Below the pieces are notes generated by a model. That model saw nothing but the letters and a program-made list of their open reading frames with translations, had not been told where the DNA came from and made no database searches. From contig VGEP01000032.1 in the NCBI GenBank assembly GCA_016869215.1, positions 1-47,049 on the forward strand: 47,049 nucleotides of DNA, read 5' to 3'. Below are positions 1 to 7,950 of this stretch, piece by piece. Numbering within the stretch: the first letter of the stretch is position 1; the number at the start of each line of letters is the position of its first letter. Made by a program: the position numbers and the translations under genes. Source of the DNA: Alphaproteobacteria bacterium. GTDB lineage: Bacteria; Pseudomonadota; Alphaproteobacteria; Rhizobiales; Xanthobacteraceae.

Positions 1-1
1 C

Positions 2-145
2 CCTGATGCACAGGTCGCCGCCCATCGCTTCGGCGTCGCAGGCGCGACTTTTCCTGGCGATCGATCCGACCGCTTCGTCCAAGTCAGCGCGATGATTCTC
101 ATCGCGAACTGCGGACAATCAAGACTTGTCGGAACTCTTTCTTGA
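2..145 (+). CDS. Possible C-terminal fragment of an upstream gene (47 codons, open to the window edge)
   Basis: The frame starting at base 2 is open to a TGA at 143-145, just before the ribosome binding site of the next gene. Its sequence reads plausibly as a protein tail (residues such as FPGDRSDRFVQVSAMILIANC), but no family is recognised. It may equally be chance, because a 47-codon open frame is unremarkable in this DNA. If real, it would be the 3' end of a gene co-transcribed with the LVIVD protein. Confidence 0.25.
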   Translation, partial: PDAQVAAHRFGVAGATFPGDRSDRFVQVSAMILIANCGQSRLVGTLS

Positions 146-159
146 GAGGAGCCTCTCGA

Positions 160-1443
160 ATGTCGCGTCCCTATTTTCATCCCAACCCCGTGCGCGGAGG
201 CGGCGCAGAACAGTACGTCGGTGTCGATCATGCTCTGACGGAGCCATGGCCCGAAGAGTCGCACAATGTGCGCCTGATCGCGCATTCAGATTTGAACGGT
301 TGGGGTGATGCGTTCCAGATTCAGGTTGGCAAGGGTATCTGCTACGTGGCCGCGTCCGGTGTAAATGGCCATGACGGAATGACGATCCTTGACGTTCGAG
401 ACCCCGCCAATCCACGAATTGTCAATCAGATCATCGACAGTCCGGCCGCGCGAACGCACAAGGTACTCCGCATCACCGACGATGTGCTCCTGACCAACAG
501 CGAGCTTCGACCGGGCCTACGCAATCGCTACCCAGAGGCGGTGGGTGGATTGCGGATCTTCGATTGCAGCGATCCGGTCAATCCGAAGTTTGTACGCTAC
601 ATCGAGACAGGCAACCTGGGCGTTCATCGCCCGATCTACGACCGAAAGCGCAACCTTCTGTACAGCTCCGGACACAAGGACGGCTTCAAAGGCAAGATTT
701 TACTGATCCACGACATGAAAGATCCCTGGAAGCCCGAATTGATCGGTGAAGCGTGGATTCCCGGCCAGAAGGAAGGCGAGAAGCCGTGCTGGGACACCAG
801 CGTGGTCGAAGAAGGTGGCGCCTGGATTCACGAGGGCAACCCGTGGGGCAACTACGTCACGGCTGGCTACTGGGACGCTGGTATCGCAATGTTCGACTGC
901 ACCGACCCGACAAAGCCAAAACTCATGTGGCGGCACAATCCTCATGAGACGCACGGCTGGTCCGGTTGCTTTCACAGCTTCCTTGTTCCGCCGGGCTCTG
1001 AGTTCGGGATCGTCACCCAAGAAACAACGACCGTGAACTGCGACCATCCACCGGCGCACATCACTTTCTACGACCTACGCAATGCCAATAGCCCACTGCC
1101 GATCAGCACCTTCATGCCGCACGATATCGATCCATACACGATGCGGCCTCTCGATCAGAAATGGTCTCGGACTGGCGCGCGCTATGGCGCACACAACATC
1201 TGGCTCGATATGCAGAAGGACGATCTGATCTACATTTGCTGGTTCAACGCCGGCCTTCGGATTATCGATTGGTCGAACCCGTTCAAGCCAAAGGAGATGG
1301 GGTACTACATCCCAGCCGGAACGAAGGAACGTTGCTGCCCGCAAAGCAACGACGTGCAAGTCGACCGCGAAACCGGATTGATCTACATGGCCGACCGCTG
1401 GGGACTCGGCCTGCATATTCTCGAGTACACAGGGCCGCGGTAG
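160..1443 (+). CDS. LVIVD-repeat beta-propeller protein
   Basis: The 427-residue protein carries at least five regularly spaced repeats of the form (D/F)-x-x-(D/N)-P-x-x-P-x-(I/L/F): DVRDPANPRIV, FDCSDPVNPKFV, DMKDPWKPELI, FDCTDPTKPKLM and DWSNPFKPKEM. This is the signature of LVIVD proteins, predicted beta-propellers of unknown biochemical role. No signal peptide is visible, so it is probably cytoplasmic. ATG 160 is preferred over an in-frame TTG at 142 because GAGAGGAG lies about 8 nt upstream of it. Several Cys, His and Trp residues in the C-terminal half (e.g. KERCCPQ) could bind a ligand or metal, but that is speculation. A c-type cytochrome gene follows 47 bp downstream and may be co-transcribed. 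Confidence 0.8.
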   Translation: MSRPYFHPNPVRGGGAEQYVGVDHALTEPWPEESHNVRLIAHSDLNGWGDAFQIQVGKGICYVAASGVNGHDGMTILDVRDPANPRIVNQIIDSPAARTHKVLRITDDVLLTNSELRPGLRNRYPEAVGGLRIFDCSDPVNPKFVRYIETGNLGVHRPIYDRKRNLLYSSGHKDGFKGKILLIHDMKDPWKPELIGEAWIPGQKEGEKPCWDTSVVEEGGAWIHEGNPWGNYVTAGYWDAGIAMFDCTDPTKPKLMWRHNPHETHGWSGCFHSFLVPPGSEFGIVTQETTTVNCDHPPAHITFYDLRNANSPLPISTFMPHDIDPYTMRPLDQKWSRTGARYGAHNIWLDMQKDDLIYICWFNAGLRIIDWSNPFKPKEMGYYIPAGTKERCCPQSNDVQVDRETGLIYMADRWGLGLHILEYTGPR

Positions 1444-1490
1444 CCCCGCTGCCTTAACGAGATCGATCAATCCGACGGCGCTTCTTGCAC

Positions 1491-2069
1491 ATGAACGGTC
1501 AGTCTTCCAGCCGGCGTCTCATTTCTCTCGGATCAGTTTCAGTCGCCTTCGCAATATTGTCACTCTTCGTCATGTTCGCCGGCGCGCAGCCGTCGTCGCG
1601 CGAACTCGCCGGCCAGTGGGGGCCATACCAGGATCCCGAGCCTGCACCGAAAGCGGAAACGCCAGAGCAAGCTCGGACGGCTATCCGCCGTCTACAAATG
1701 CGTGCCATATCGGCGCATTATCGGTCAATCGAAGCGACGTTACTGTTTCAGGTGCACGCTTCGCTTGCGGCTGACGCCGATGCGTTGGCGCGAAGCGCGG
1801 AAAATCTACCCCAGCTATTTGAACCGAAATCTCCGTCGTCCGGTAAGAGTGGAGCCAGGGCGGAAATCTGGGACGAGCCGCAACTGTTCGGCGAGCATCT
1901 CGCCGGCTTTCGGACCGCAACGCTCGATCTTGCTGCGGTCGCGGGCGGCAACGACCGGACTGTAGCGGCCAAAGCTCTTGCCGCGGTGCGCTATCAGTGT
2001 CTGGCCTGTCATTTTCATTATCGGCGCATCGAAGGCCGACCGGGTGCCGAGAGCCGACGAGAGCGATAA
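1491..2069 (+). CDS. Secreted c-type cytochrome, cytochrome c'-like
   Basis: The 192-residue protein has a signal peptide (RR near residue 8, hydrophobic stretch about 13-32, AGA-like cleavage site) and a mostly helical body. A single haem motif, CLACH (about residues 170-174), lies close to the C-terminus. A lone CxxCH near the C-terminus of a helical protein is the arrangement of class II cytochromes (c'/c556). It should be exported and haem-loaded in the periplasm. ATG 1491 is chosen over an in-frame TTG two codons earlier, and neither has a strong ribosome binding site. Its electron partner is unknown. The neighbouring genes suggest a metal-related or oxidative role, but this is only context. 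Confidence 0.7.
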   Translation: MNGQSSSRRLISLGSVSVAFAILSLFVMFAGAQPSSRELAGQWGPYQDPEPAPKAETPEQARTAIRRLQMRAISAHYRSIEATLLFQVHASLAADADALARSAENLPQLFEPKSPSSGKSGARAEIWDEPQLFGEHLAGFRTATLDLAAVAGGNDRTVAAKALAAVRYQCLACHFHYRRIEGRPGAESRRER

Positions 2070-2086
2070 TGTGTGAGCTGACGGCG

Positions 2087-3139
2087 CTATCGACCTGCGA
2101 TAGCCGCTTCGCCCGTAACGTAGCCGGTCAGTAGCAGAAGGCCTAAGGCCAACACCAACGCGGCTGCGCAAACCTCAACGCCGCGAAACGCCAGAACCCC
2201 AAATCCCTCCCTCTTCATCAAGAACCGAACCGCAACGGACTTGGCCTTGACGGCCACAGTCGCGATCGTTGCCACGGTCATCGCCGTGCCGACTGCCATG
2301 AGAAGCGTCGAAGCGATGCCAACGAGCATGATATCCTGAGACCATGCAAAGACCAGGACGACGATCGCTCCCGTACATGGCCTAAGCCCAACAGCAAGTG
2401 CTGCGACGAAGCCGGCTCGCCAACTCTTCGTTTGCGCCAGAGCCGTCGCATCGAAACCATGCGCGTGTCCACACAAGCACGAGTCATTGCCCGATTTCGG
2501 AAATTGCGATGGATTCTGAAATATGTGATCCGGTCCGCTTGGGTGGCCCGCTGCAACGAGGCGGGCTGGTCGCAAAGTAACATTCAGATCACGCAGGAAG
2601 GCCCGGCCCTTGGACCAAACTAGATAGGCGCCGACCATAGCGATCATCATAAATCCCGTCGCTTCGATGGTTCGCACAGTTGCGCTCATGCTCTTTGCAG
2701 TGACATCGAAAAGCAAGCTGCCGATTGCGACGATCAGAATGGCGACCAAAGCCTGAAAAAGCGCTGACGCGATGGACAATGCTATCCCGCGACGCCACGC
2801 CTGTTCGTTCGCCAACAGGTATGAGGTAATGACGGCCTTGCCGTGACCTGGTCCGGCAGCATGAAACACACCATAGGTGAAAGACAGGGCGATCAGTCCG
2901 AACTGGACATTGCCGTCCACCCTTGCTTCGCGCAGCGCCTTCACAAGAATCCGATGAAACTCAGCCTGCTTTGATAGGAGCCACCCCGAGAGTCCATCTG
3001 TTGATACAGGGCGGAGTGGAACAACGTCACCGATGCCAAATGGGTTCGCCGCCGCCTGCCCAATTGCCATCATGCACATGACGATCATCAAGACGGATAC
3101 GCTTGCGATCGCTAGCAGTCCGGCTCCTCGCCCGATCAT
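2087..3139 (-). CDS. NicO/RcnA-family metal permease
   Basis: A 350-residue multi-pass membrane protein of the nickel/cobalt transporter (NicO, RcnA-like) family. It contains the family motif HAAGPGHGK (after an N-terminal membrane segment and a periplasmic stretch) and GLRPCTGA. A central hydrophilic loop with C-L-C-G-H-A-H residues fits a metal-binding loop. The start at 3139 is chosen because its ATG overlaps the TGA of the upstream DUF1007 gene (ATGA, 4 bp), so the two are translationally coupled. NicO proteins are usually Ni/Co exporters or importers. The shared Zur-type operator upstream argues that this one works in zinc homeostasis, perhaps for uptake or as a low-zinc response. That specificity is inferred from regulation, not from residues. 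Confidence 0.85.
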   Translation of the reverse strand: MIGRGAGLLAIASVSVLMIVMCMMAIGQAAANPFGIGDVVPLRPVSTDGLSGWLLSKQAEFHRILVKALREARVDGNVQFGLIALSFTYGVFHAAGPGHGKAVITSYLLANEQAWRRGIALSIASALFQALVAILIVAIGSLLFDVTAKSMSATVRTIEATGFMMIAMVGAYLVWSKGRAFLRDLNVTLRPARLVAAGHPSGPDHIFQNPSQFPKSGNDSCLCGHAHGFDATALAQTKSWRAGFVAALAVGLRPCTGAIVVLVFAWSQDIMLVGIASTLLMAVGTAMTVATIATVAVKAKSVAVRFLMKREGFGVLAFRGVEVCAAALVLALGLLLLTGYVTGEAAIAGR

Positions 3140-3849
3140 GGGCACCTCAGTGCCACCTTGTTGGTGAATTGCGCGCCCCAACTGGCCGACGCCGTCAGCG
3201 CATTGAAAAACTCCTCCGAAAGGCTCTGAGCTTGCTTGATGTCAATCTCCTTCGGCCGCTCGATAGCCAGTTTGCAGTTCGAGGGTCCGCCGCGGAGCGT
3301 AACGGGAGCCTTTGGGGCGAACTCAAAGAACACAAAGAAGCTGGGGTCGTAGATCTCGATATCCAGCGTGCGAACAACAACTGGCGCTTTCAATGGAAGC
3401 GTAAAGTGAAGCGTCAAAAGGCCGTTGGCATAGTCCAGCCAGTAGTCGACAGGCTCATTGAACGGAACTCTCCGGCCGTTGGCCTTGGCGAAGGTGAAAA
3501 ACTTGTACTCGCGGAGCGAGGTGACATTGACCTCTGCAAGAGGCGCCAATTCCTCGCGCGTGAAGAGGCCTTTCTTCTTTGAGTGGATGCCCTGAAGAGC
3601 AAACGCCGAAAACGCATCGTCAAAAGTCCAGGCGTGCCGTACCCCGACAGCCGACCCGTCGGCCGCATGGACGATCTGGCTTTCAACAGTGACCCAGACG
3701 TGCGGGTGAGCCTGCCCGAGCGATGCCGAGGCCCATGTAAAGAGCAGGGCACAGAGCATGCGACAACGAAGGACCTGCAGCCCGGTAACCCGGACCGCTC
3801 GGCTGAGCCTTAAACGCAAGATGCGCGCTTGCGCCGCGAAGGTCCCCAT
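3136..3849 (-). CDS. DUF1007-family secreted protein, partner of the NicO permease
   Basis: The 237-residue ORF has a hydrophobic export signal (LCALLFTWASASLGQAHP) followed by HPHVWVTVES, the typical mature N-terminus of DUF1007 proteins. That His-rich start may ligate metal at the periplasmic face. DUF1007 genes usually precede NicO/RcnA-type permeases, as here with an ATGA overlap. The start at 3849 gives a long basic leader; an internal Met at 3759 would give a more standard signal peptide. The Zur-box palindrome lies about 48 bp upstream of the 3849 start. The function is probably as a periplasmic accessory or metal-delivery subunit for the permease (inference). Confidence 0.8.
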   Translation of the reverse strand: MGTFAAQARILRLRLSRAVRVTGLQVLRCRMLCALLFTWASASLGQAHPHVWVTVESQIVHAADGSAVGVRHAWTFDDAFSAFALQGIHSKKKGLFTREELAPLAEVNVTSLREYKFFTFAKANGRRVPFNEPVDYWLDYANGLLTLHFTLPLKAPVVVRTLDIEIYDPSFFVFFEFAPKAPVTLRGGPSNCKLAIERPKEIDIKQAQSLSEEFFNALTASASWGAQFTNKVALRCP

Positions 3850-3896
3850 CCATCAACTCCACGACCGCTCATCTACGAAACGGTTGCGGCAGGATT

Positions 3897-3913
3897 ATGT
3901 TATAATATAACAT
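3897..3913. promoter_or_regulatory. Zur-box palindrome between divergent metal genes
   Basis: ATGTTATAATATAACAT is a perfect 17-bp dyad around a central A. It matches the proteobacterial Zur consensus core GTTATAWTATAAC. It sits in the 94-bp gap between the divergent DUF1007-NicO operon (start 3849) and the AztD-like gene (start 3944), so a single site could repress both when zinc is sufficient. The match is seen directly. Zur control is inferred from the known consensus and from the presence of a zinc-chaperone homologue. Confidence 0.85.
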
Positions 3914-3943
3914 TACAATTCCGTTAAGTACTCTGGTGATGGC

Positions 3944-5164
3944 ATGTGGCACGTCCTGATCGTCTTGGTGTGCCTAGTGGTCGCTGACGGGCGGCTGAGC
4001 CTTGCGCATGGGTCAGGCAATCGAAGTCCGGCTCCCCAATCCGCTTCAAACGAAGCCATGCGACTTGTCGTCAGCGACGCGACTGCGCCGACAGTCCGCG
4101 TCATCGACCTTTCCAGCGGCCGGGTTCTCGAAAGTTTCAATCTGAAAGGCCCGGCTCGGCTCCATAGTGGGGCTTCGGGGCGATACGTCTATGCCGCGCA
4201 ACCGGACGCAGGCCAGGTCGCCATTATCGATACAGGGATTGCCACCGAAAGCCACGGTGACCACGACGATATCAAGATCACACCGCCGCGACTTCTGCGG
4301 ACGCGCCTCGACGGCCCGCGACCATCTCACGTCAACCACGACAACACCCGCATTGCCATATTCTTTGACGGCGATGGGTCCGCTCATGTGATCCCAGAAA
4401 AAGATCTGGTCAGCGGCAAATTAGAGAGTCGCCGAAGAATCGAAACGGGCGCCAAGCATCACGGCGTTGCCCAGCCGGTCGGGCGACTCGTCGCCGTGAC
4501 CGTCCCTCCTGATGGCGAAGGCCTGCCAAACGCTATCGAATTGCGTGGGCCTGACGGATCGGCATTGCAGCGCATGAATTGCTCCCGCCTGCATGGCGAA
4601 GGAAAAACTGGAGTTTTTTTGGCCTTCGGTTGTGCCGACGGAGTGGTCGTCTATCAGATCGGACGAGACGGTGTGACAGCGCGCTCGGTTTCGTACCCAG
4701 CATCTCTTCCGACCGGCCGCATGATTCGGAATATGTCCGGGGCTGCTGGCTTTAGATTTCTGGTTGGCGACTTCGGAGCAGACGGAATGGTTATTCTTGA
4801 CCCCTCTGCGGCTGATGGGGACTTCCGTTTCACTTCTCTCCCATCTCGGCGGATGCACTTTCATTTGCATCCCGAGCCCGGCGATCAGCTCTTCGTCATC
4901 CTGGAAGATGGCAAGCTGTTCCGAATCAACCCAATCACCGGCCAGGTTACCGGACAGGCCCAGGTCACGAATCGCTATTCGATGGAGCAGGGCGTCGTTC
5001 GCCCGCGAGTTGCTTCGGTCGGCCGGCATGTTGCCGTCTCCAGTCCAGCGACGGGCGAAGTGATAGTCTTGGACGCAGACAGCTTAGCGGAACGCCGACG
5101 CATTCAGTTGGGTGGTGCGCCGTTCGATATGCTCGCCGTTGGCGGCACCGGCGCTTCGCACTAG
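3944..5164 (+). CDS. aztD: AztD-like periplasmic zinc metallochaperone
   Basis: A 406-residue exported beta-propeller protein with an N-terminal signal peptide (about residues 1-22). It shows the hallmark His motifs of AztD: HGDHDD near residue 104, KHHGV near 171, LHGEGKTGVFLAFGC in the middle, and RRMHFHLH near 305. AztD binds zinc in the periplasm and hands it to the AztC solute-binding protein of the AztABC importer. aztABC are not in this window, so either they lie elsewhere or this protein serves the adjacent NicO/DUF1007 system. The Zur-like operator ends about 30 bp before the start codon, consistent with expression in zinc starvation. The ribosome binding site is weak. Confidence 0.8.
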   Translation: MWHVLIVLVCLVVADGRLSLAHGSGNRSPAPQSASNEAMRLVVSDATAPTVRVIDLSSGRVLESFNLKGPARLHSGASGRYVYAAQPDAGQVAIIDTGIATESHGDHDDIKITPPRLLRTRLDGPRPSHVNHDNTRIAIFFDGDGSAHVIPEKDLVSGKLESRRRIETGAKHHGVAQPVGRLVAVTVPPDGEGLPNAIELRGPDGSALQRMNCSRLHGEGKTGVFLAFGCADGVVVYQIGRDGVTARSVSYPASLPTGRMIRNMSGAAGFRFLVGDFGADGMVILDPSAADGDFRFTSLPSRRMHFHLHPEPGDQLFVILEDGKLFRINPITGQVTGQAQVTNRYSMEQGVVRPRVASVGRHVAVSSPATGEVIVLDADSLAERRRIQLGGAPFDMLAVGGTGASH

Positions 5165-5283
5165 ACCGGAGTACAAACCCTCTCTGCCAACAATGGCGTC
5201 TGGAGAGGCCCTCGCAGCAACGCGTGTTCTCGCCAGTTCGGCACGCCGCGATCACGCCTCGTTCAGACCCAGGGAGACCACCC

Positions 5284-5857
5284 GTGCATGTATTCTGTCG
5301 CAAGTCTTTCTTCATGTTGGCGAAAGGAATGCTGCCGGCTTGCGGGGCAATGCTTGTCTTGATTGCCAGCGCGACTGCAAGCGAGCGAAGTGCTCAACTC
5401 ATCGAGTCTTTCAATGACTTTTTGCAGCATGGAGGCGCCAAGCTTTATGCGATTGGATGAAAGGGCATCTTCTATGAAGCTCCCGGGGCGGAACGAACTG
5501 GCGCTCCCCAATTCGGGCAATTATTTTTCCCATTCAAAGTCGTGGCTCGTCTTTCTCAGCAGCGGCCCTCACGAGTTGAACGGTTCGGAAGCGCAGGCTC
5601 CTGATGGCAAACTAACCAGCTGCGGGATTGGCGCACCGGATGTGAACGGTGATGAGATGCGCACCTTGTTGACGACATCCTTGAGCCTTGGTGCCCCGAT
5701 ATCGGTAAGGTCGTCACCTGATGGGAAACAACAGGTGACGACGTGGACGCTTTCCCGAGCAGGAAACGATTTCATGCTTATTCTGACCGACGGCACTCCG
5801 ACGCACCGGTCCGGCATTTCACTCATTCTTGTCCATCGCGAATTCAAGAAGTCGTAG
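5284..5857 (+). pseudogene. Frameshifted gene for a small secreted protein
   Basis: From GTG 5284 (GGGAG about 10 nt upstream; alternative ATG 5314) a signal-peptide-like sequence (MLPACGAMLVLIASATAS) and about 25 mature residues run into a TGA at 5458-5460. The +1 frame then stays open to 5857 and reads like a normal soluble domain (SLGAPISVRSSPDGKQQ, FMLILTDGTP). Joining the two halves would give one exported protein of about 190 residues. This suggests a frameshift near 5440-5475, either a real mutation or a sequencing error. The family is not recognised. It follows the aztD-like gene on the same strand by about 120 bp and may belong to the same Zur-controlled unit. Confidence 0.5.
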
Positions 5858-6171
5858 TCGCCACTTCTGAGGGCACGGGCAGCGCAATTACGATCCCTGT
5901 CCGCTGCGCCAACGTTGTAAAGCGTGGTTGGGCGTAAACGCGAGAAGTTTTGCGAGAGAACGTTAGAATACAGTTGCTCTCCCTCCGCCAGTCTTTCAAT
6001 CAAGAATCCGTCACCGCCGACATCGGCGAAATGCGCAACTCGCGCCTGCCCGGATGCGTGGGATTTCCATTCAATCTCCGGGACACATTGGTTCGATAGC
6101 CGCCTTGATGTTAAGCTGGCGTTGCGCCGCCGGAGGCGCACCCGCTCGCGGAAATCGATAGGAGCGCTGCC
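5858..6171. other. 314-bp gap with no supported gene
   Basis: No ORF with convincing protein character and no strong hairpin was found. By eye this is where base composition changes from the moderate-GC metal region on the left to the high-GC catabolic region on the right. It may therefore mark an island junction. Confidence 0.5.
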
Positions 6172-6708
6172 ATGCTGTTCAAGATTCCGTCGATCGAAAT
6201 GCCGAACCTCGATCTCGAAAGCGTCATGCGGGAGCTGACCGAGACCGGCAGGCGGACGAAACAGCTTTGGCTGACGGCCGATTCGATGGCGTTCATCGCG
6301 CGCGGGCGCGAATACCGCAGCGAATTCCACATTAACCCGAGCTACGAGATTCAGTATTCGCTGAAGGGCGATCTGCACCTGCATTACCGGACCGAAACCG
6401 GCGAGGAGAAGATCGCCCACGTGCCGGAGGGCTCGTGCCTGTTCCAGCCGCCGCTGGTGCCGCACTCGCCGCGCTTTGCGCCGGATGCGTTCCAGTTCAT
6501 CATCGAGCGCGCACGCTTGCCCGGCGACGTCGACCGTTTTGTGTGGTTCTGCCAGTCCTGCGACGAATTCCTGCACGAGGAAACCTACGTGGTCGACGAT
6601 TACCGCGCCGACCCGGTGACGCAGGCGTACAAGAATTTCTATAATTCCGACACGCACCGCACCTGCAAGAAATGCGGCACGATCATGCCGGCGCCGGACA
6701 AGCTCTGA
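6172..6708 (+). CDS. 3-hydroxyanthranilate 3,4-dioxygenase-like cupin
   Basis: A 178-residue cupin aligned by memory to bacterial 3-hydroxyanthranilate 3,4-dioxygenase (HAAO). The Fe(II) ligands H53, E59 and H98, the substrate-binding residues R49 and R101, and E112 are all present at matching spacing. The C-terminal rubredoxin-like iron site is complete (C127-x-x-C130 and C165-x-x-C168). HAAO cleaves 3-hydroxyanthranilate with O2 to 2-amino-3-carboxymuconate semialdehyde in tryptophan or nitrobenzoate catabolism. No kynurenine-pathway genes are adjacent, so the real substrate could be another ortho-aminophenol-type acid. The start is supported by AGGAG about 9 nt upstream. It is the first gene on the high-GC side of the composition change. 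Confidence 0.75.
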   Translation: MLFKIPSIEMPNLDLESVMRELTETGRRTKQLWLTADSMAFIARGREYRSEFHINPSYEIQYSLKGDLHLHYRTETGEEKIAHVPEGSCLFQPPLVPHSPRFAPDAFQFIIERARLPGDVDRFVWFCQSCDEFLHEETYVVDDYRADPVTQAYKNFYNSDTHRTCKKCGTIMPAPDKL

Positions 6709-6729
6709 CGGGGTCGCGGGCTTACGCGG

Positions 6730-7899
6730 CTATCGTGCGAGCTGCGCCTTCAGCCACTCCACGATGGTCTCGGCGATGTGATCGGCCGGCTGTCCGGGCG
6801 TGCGTCCCATGTGATGGCCGTCGGGATAGACCCGCGCCGACTTCGGGCTGCCGTGCTCCAGCAATAGATAGACATCGGCGATCGGCGCCTGGTCGTCGAG
6901 CTTGCCGTTGACACCGAGCAGCGGCGCCGACGGCTGGTCGAGCAGGCCCATGTCCTTGAGCGACAGCTTCGACACCGCGGCGAAGAACTCCTCCATGGTC
7001 TTCGTGCCCATGGCGCGGCCGCGCGCGTCGAGCAGGCTCGCGGCGCCGAACAGATAGGTCGCGCCGCCGGTGGTGAACGCCGGGAGCAGCCATTCCTTCT
7101 GGAAGCCGAAGTGAACGTTGCCGCCGTGGAACACCGCGCCCTTGATCCGGGCGCGCGCGGTGTATGCGAGCCGCGCCGCCCAGTAGGCGCCAAAACTTCC
7201 GCCCCAGACGCCGAGACGTGAGCCGTCGAGATCGCTGCGCGTCAGCACATGATCCATCCAGGCGGTGTATGTCCTCTCGGCGGCGGGCTCGCCATAGAGC
7301 ACTGGATTCTCGCCCGACCCCGGCATGTCGACGGTCAGCGATGCCATGCCCGCGCCCACGATCGTTTTCGCGATGCGCAGCCGATCCTCTTTCCAGCCAT
7401 CGACGCCGCCCCAGTGCATGACGACCGCAGGCTTCGCGACGCCCGGCGGCAATTGCAGGTAGCCGGTCAGCGTCTTGCCCTCGAACGGAACCTCCACGAC
7501 TTCGAGCGGCGGCGTGAAGTGCTTCGCGGCCTTACGGAACATGCGCAGCGAATGCTTGTAGGCTTCGAGCTTGCCCGGCGACACCGGCGACGGATAGCGC
7601 CCGACGCGGCAGGCGTCGAAGGCGTGCATGTAAAGCTCTTCGAGTTCCGCCGCACCCGCGCCGGCCTTGGCGCGCGCGTCGCCCTGCGCCTCGTAGCCGA
7701 GCCCGATCTTGCACCACTCTTCCGCCCAATGATCCTTGTCGAGGCTTGTCAGCGCATTCATCACGCGCTCGGCATCCTCGCGCTTGATGTCCTCGAACGG
7801 ATTGAGCCGTCCCGCGCGCCGCATGAATTCGGCCTTGACCTCGTCGAGTGTGCGCTCGCGCGTGCCCTTGGGCTGCATGGACGGAGGATTGGCGTTCAT
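6730..7899 (-). CDS. Alpha/beta hydrolase of the FrsA / pseudooxynicotine-hydrolase type
   Basis: A 389-residue protein with an N-terminal helical region (about 1-130) and a C-terminal alpha/beta-hydrolase domain. The nucleophile elbow GGSFG (Ser about 233) is clear, and GHHMGR near the C-terminus supplies the likely catalytic His. A helical N-domain plus a hydrolase of this length is typical of 2,6-dihydroxypseudooxynicotine hydrolase and related C-C or ester hydrolases. It is convergent with the HAAO-like gene (21 bp between stops) and divergent from the PrpD gene. The family can hydrolyse C-C bonds in N-heteroaromatic pathways, which suits the local content, but the substrate is not predictable. 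Confidence 0.75.
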   Translation of the reverse strand: MNANPPSMQPKGTRERTLDEVKAEFMRRAGRLNPFEDIKREDAERVMNALTSLDKDHWAEEWCKIGLGYEAQGDARAKAGAGAAELEELYMHAFDACRVGRYPSPVSPGKLEAYKHSLRMFRKAAKHFTPPLEVVEVPFEGKTLTGYLQLPPGVAKPAVVMHWGGVDGWKEDRLRIAKTIVGAGMASLTVDMPGSGENPVLYGEPAAERTYTAWMDHVLTRSDLDGSRLGVWGGSFGAYWAARLAYTARARIKGAVFHGGNVHFGFQKEWLLPAFTTGGATYLFGAASLLDARGRAMGTKTMEEFFAAVSKLSLKDMGLLDQPSAPLLGVNGKLDDQAPIADVYLLLEHGSPKSARVYPDGHHMGRTPGQPADHIAETIVEWLKAQLAR

Positions 7900-7950
7900 G
7901 GTTCACTCCCTGGGCGGAACGCGCCCGCCTGCCGCAAGCTTACCCAAGGA

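Noticed and set aside
2087-3139. Plain nickel/cobalt exporter (RcnA)
   Set aside because: No RcnR-like regulator or nickel-responsive site nearby; the Zur-type palindrome argues for zinc control, so substrate is left open.
5569-6657. Minus-strand ORF across the 5858-6171 gap
   Set aside because: Its right half is the antisense of the HAAO-like gene; the segment over the gap shows no recognisable domain.
7249-7950. N-terminal extension of the PrpD reading frame (open from 7249)
   Set aside because: It lies antisense to the well-supported alpha/beta hydrolase, and PrpD homology begins at 7951-7966.
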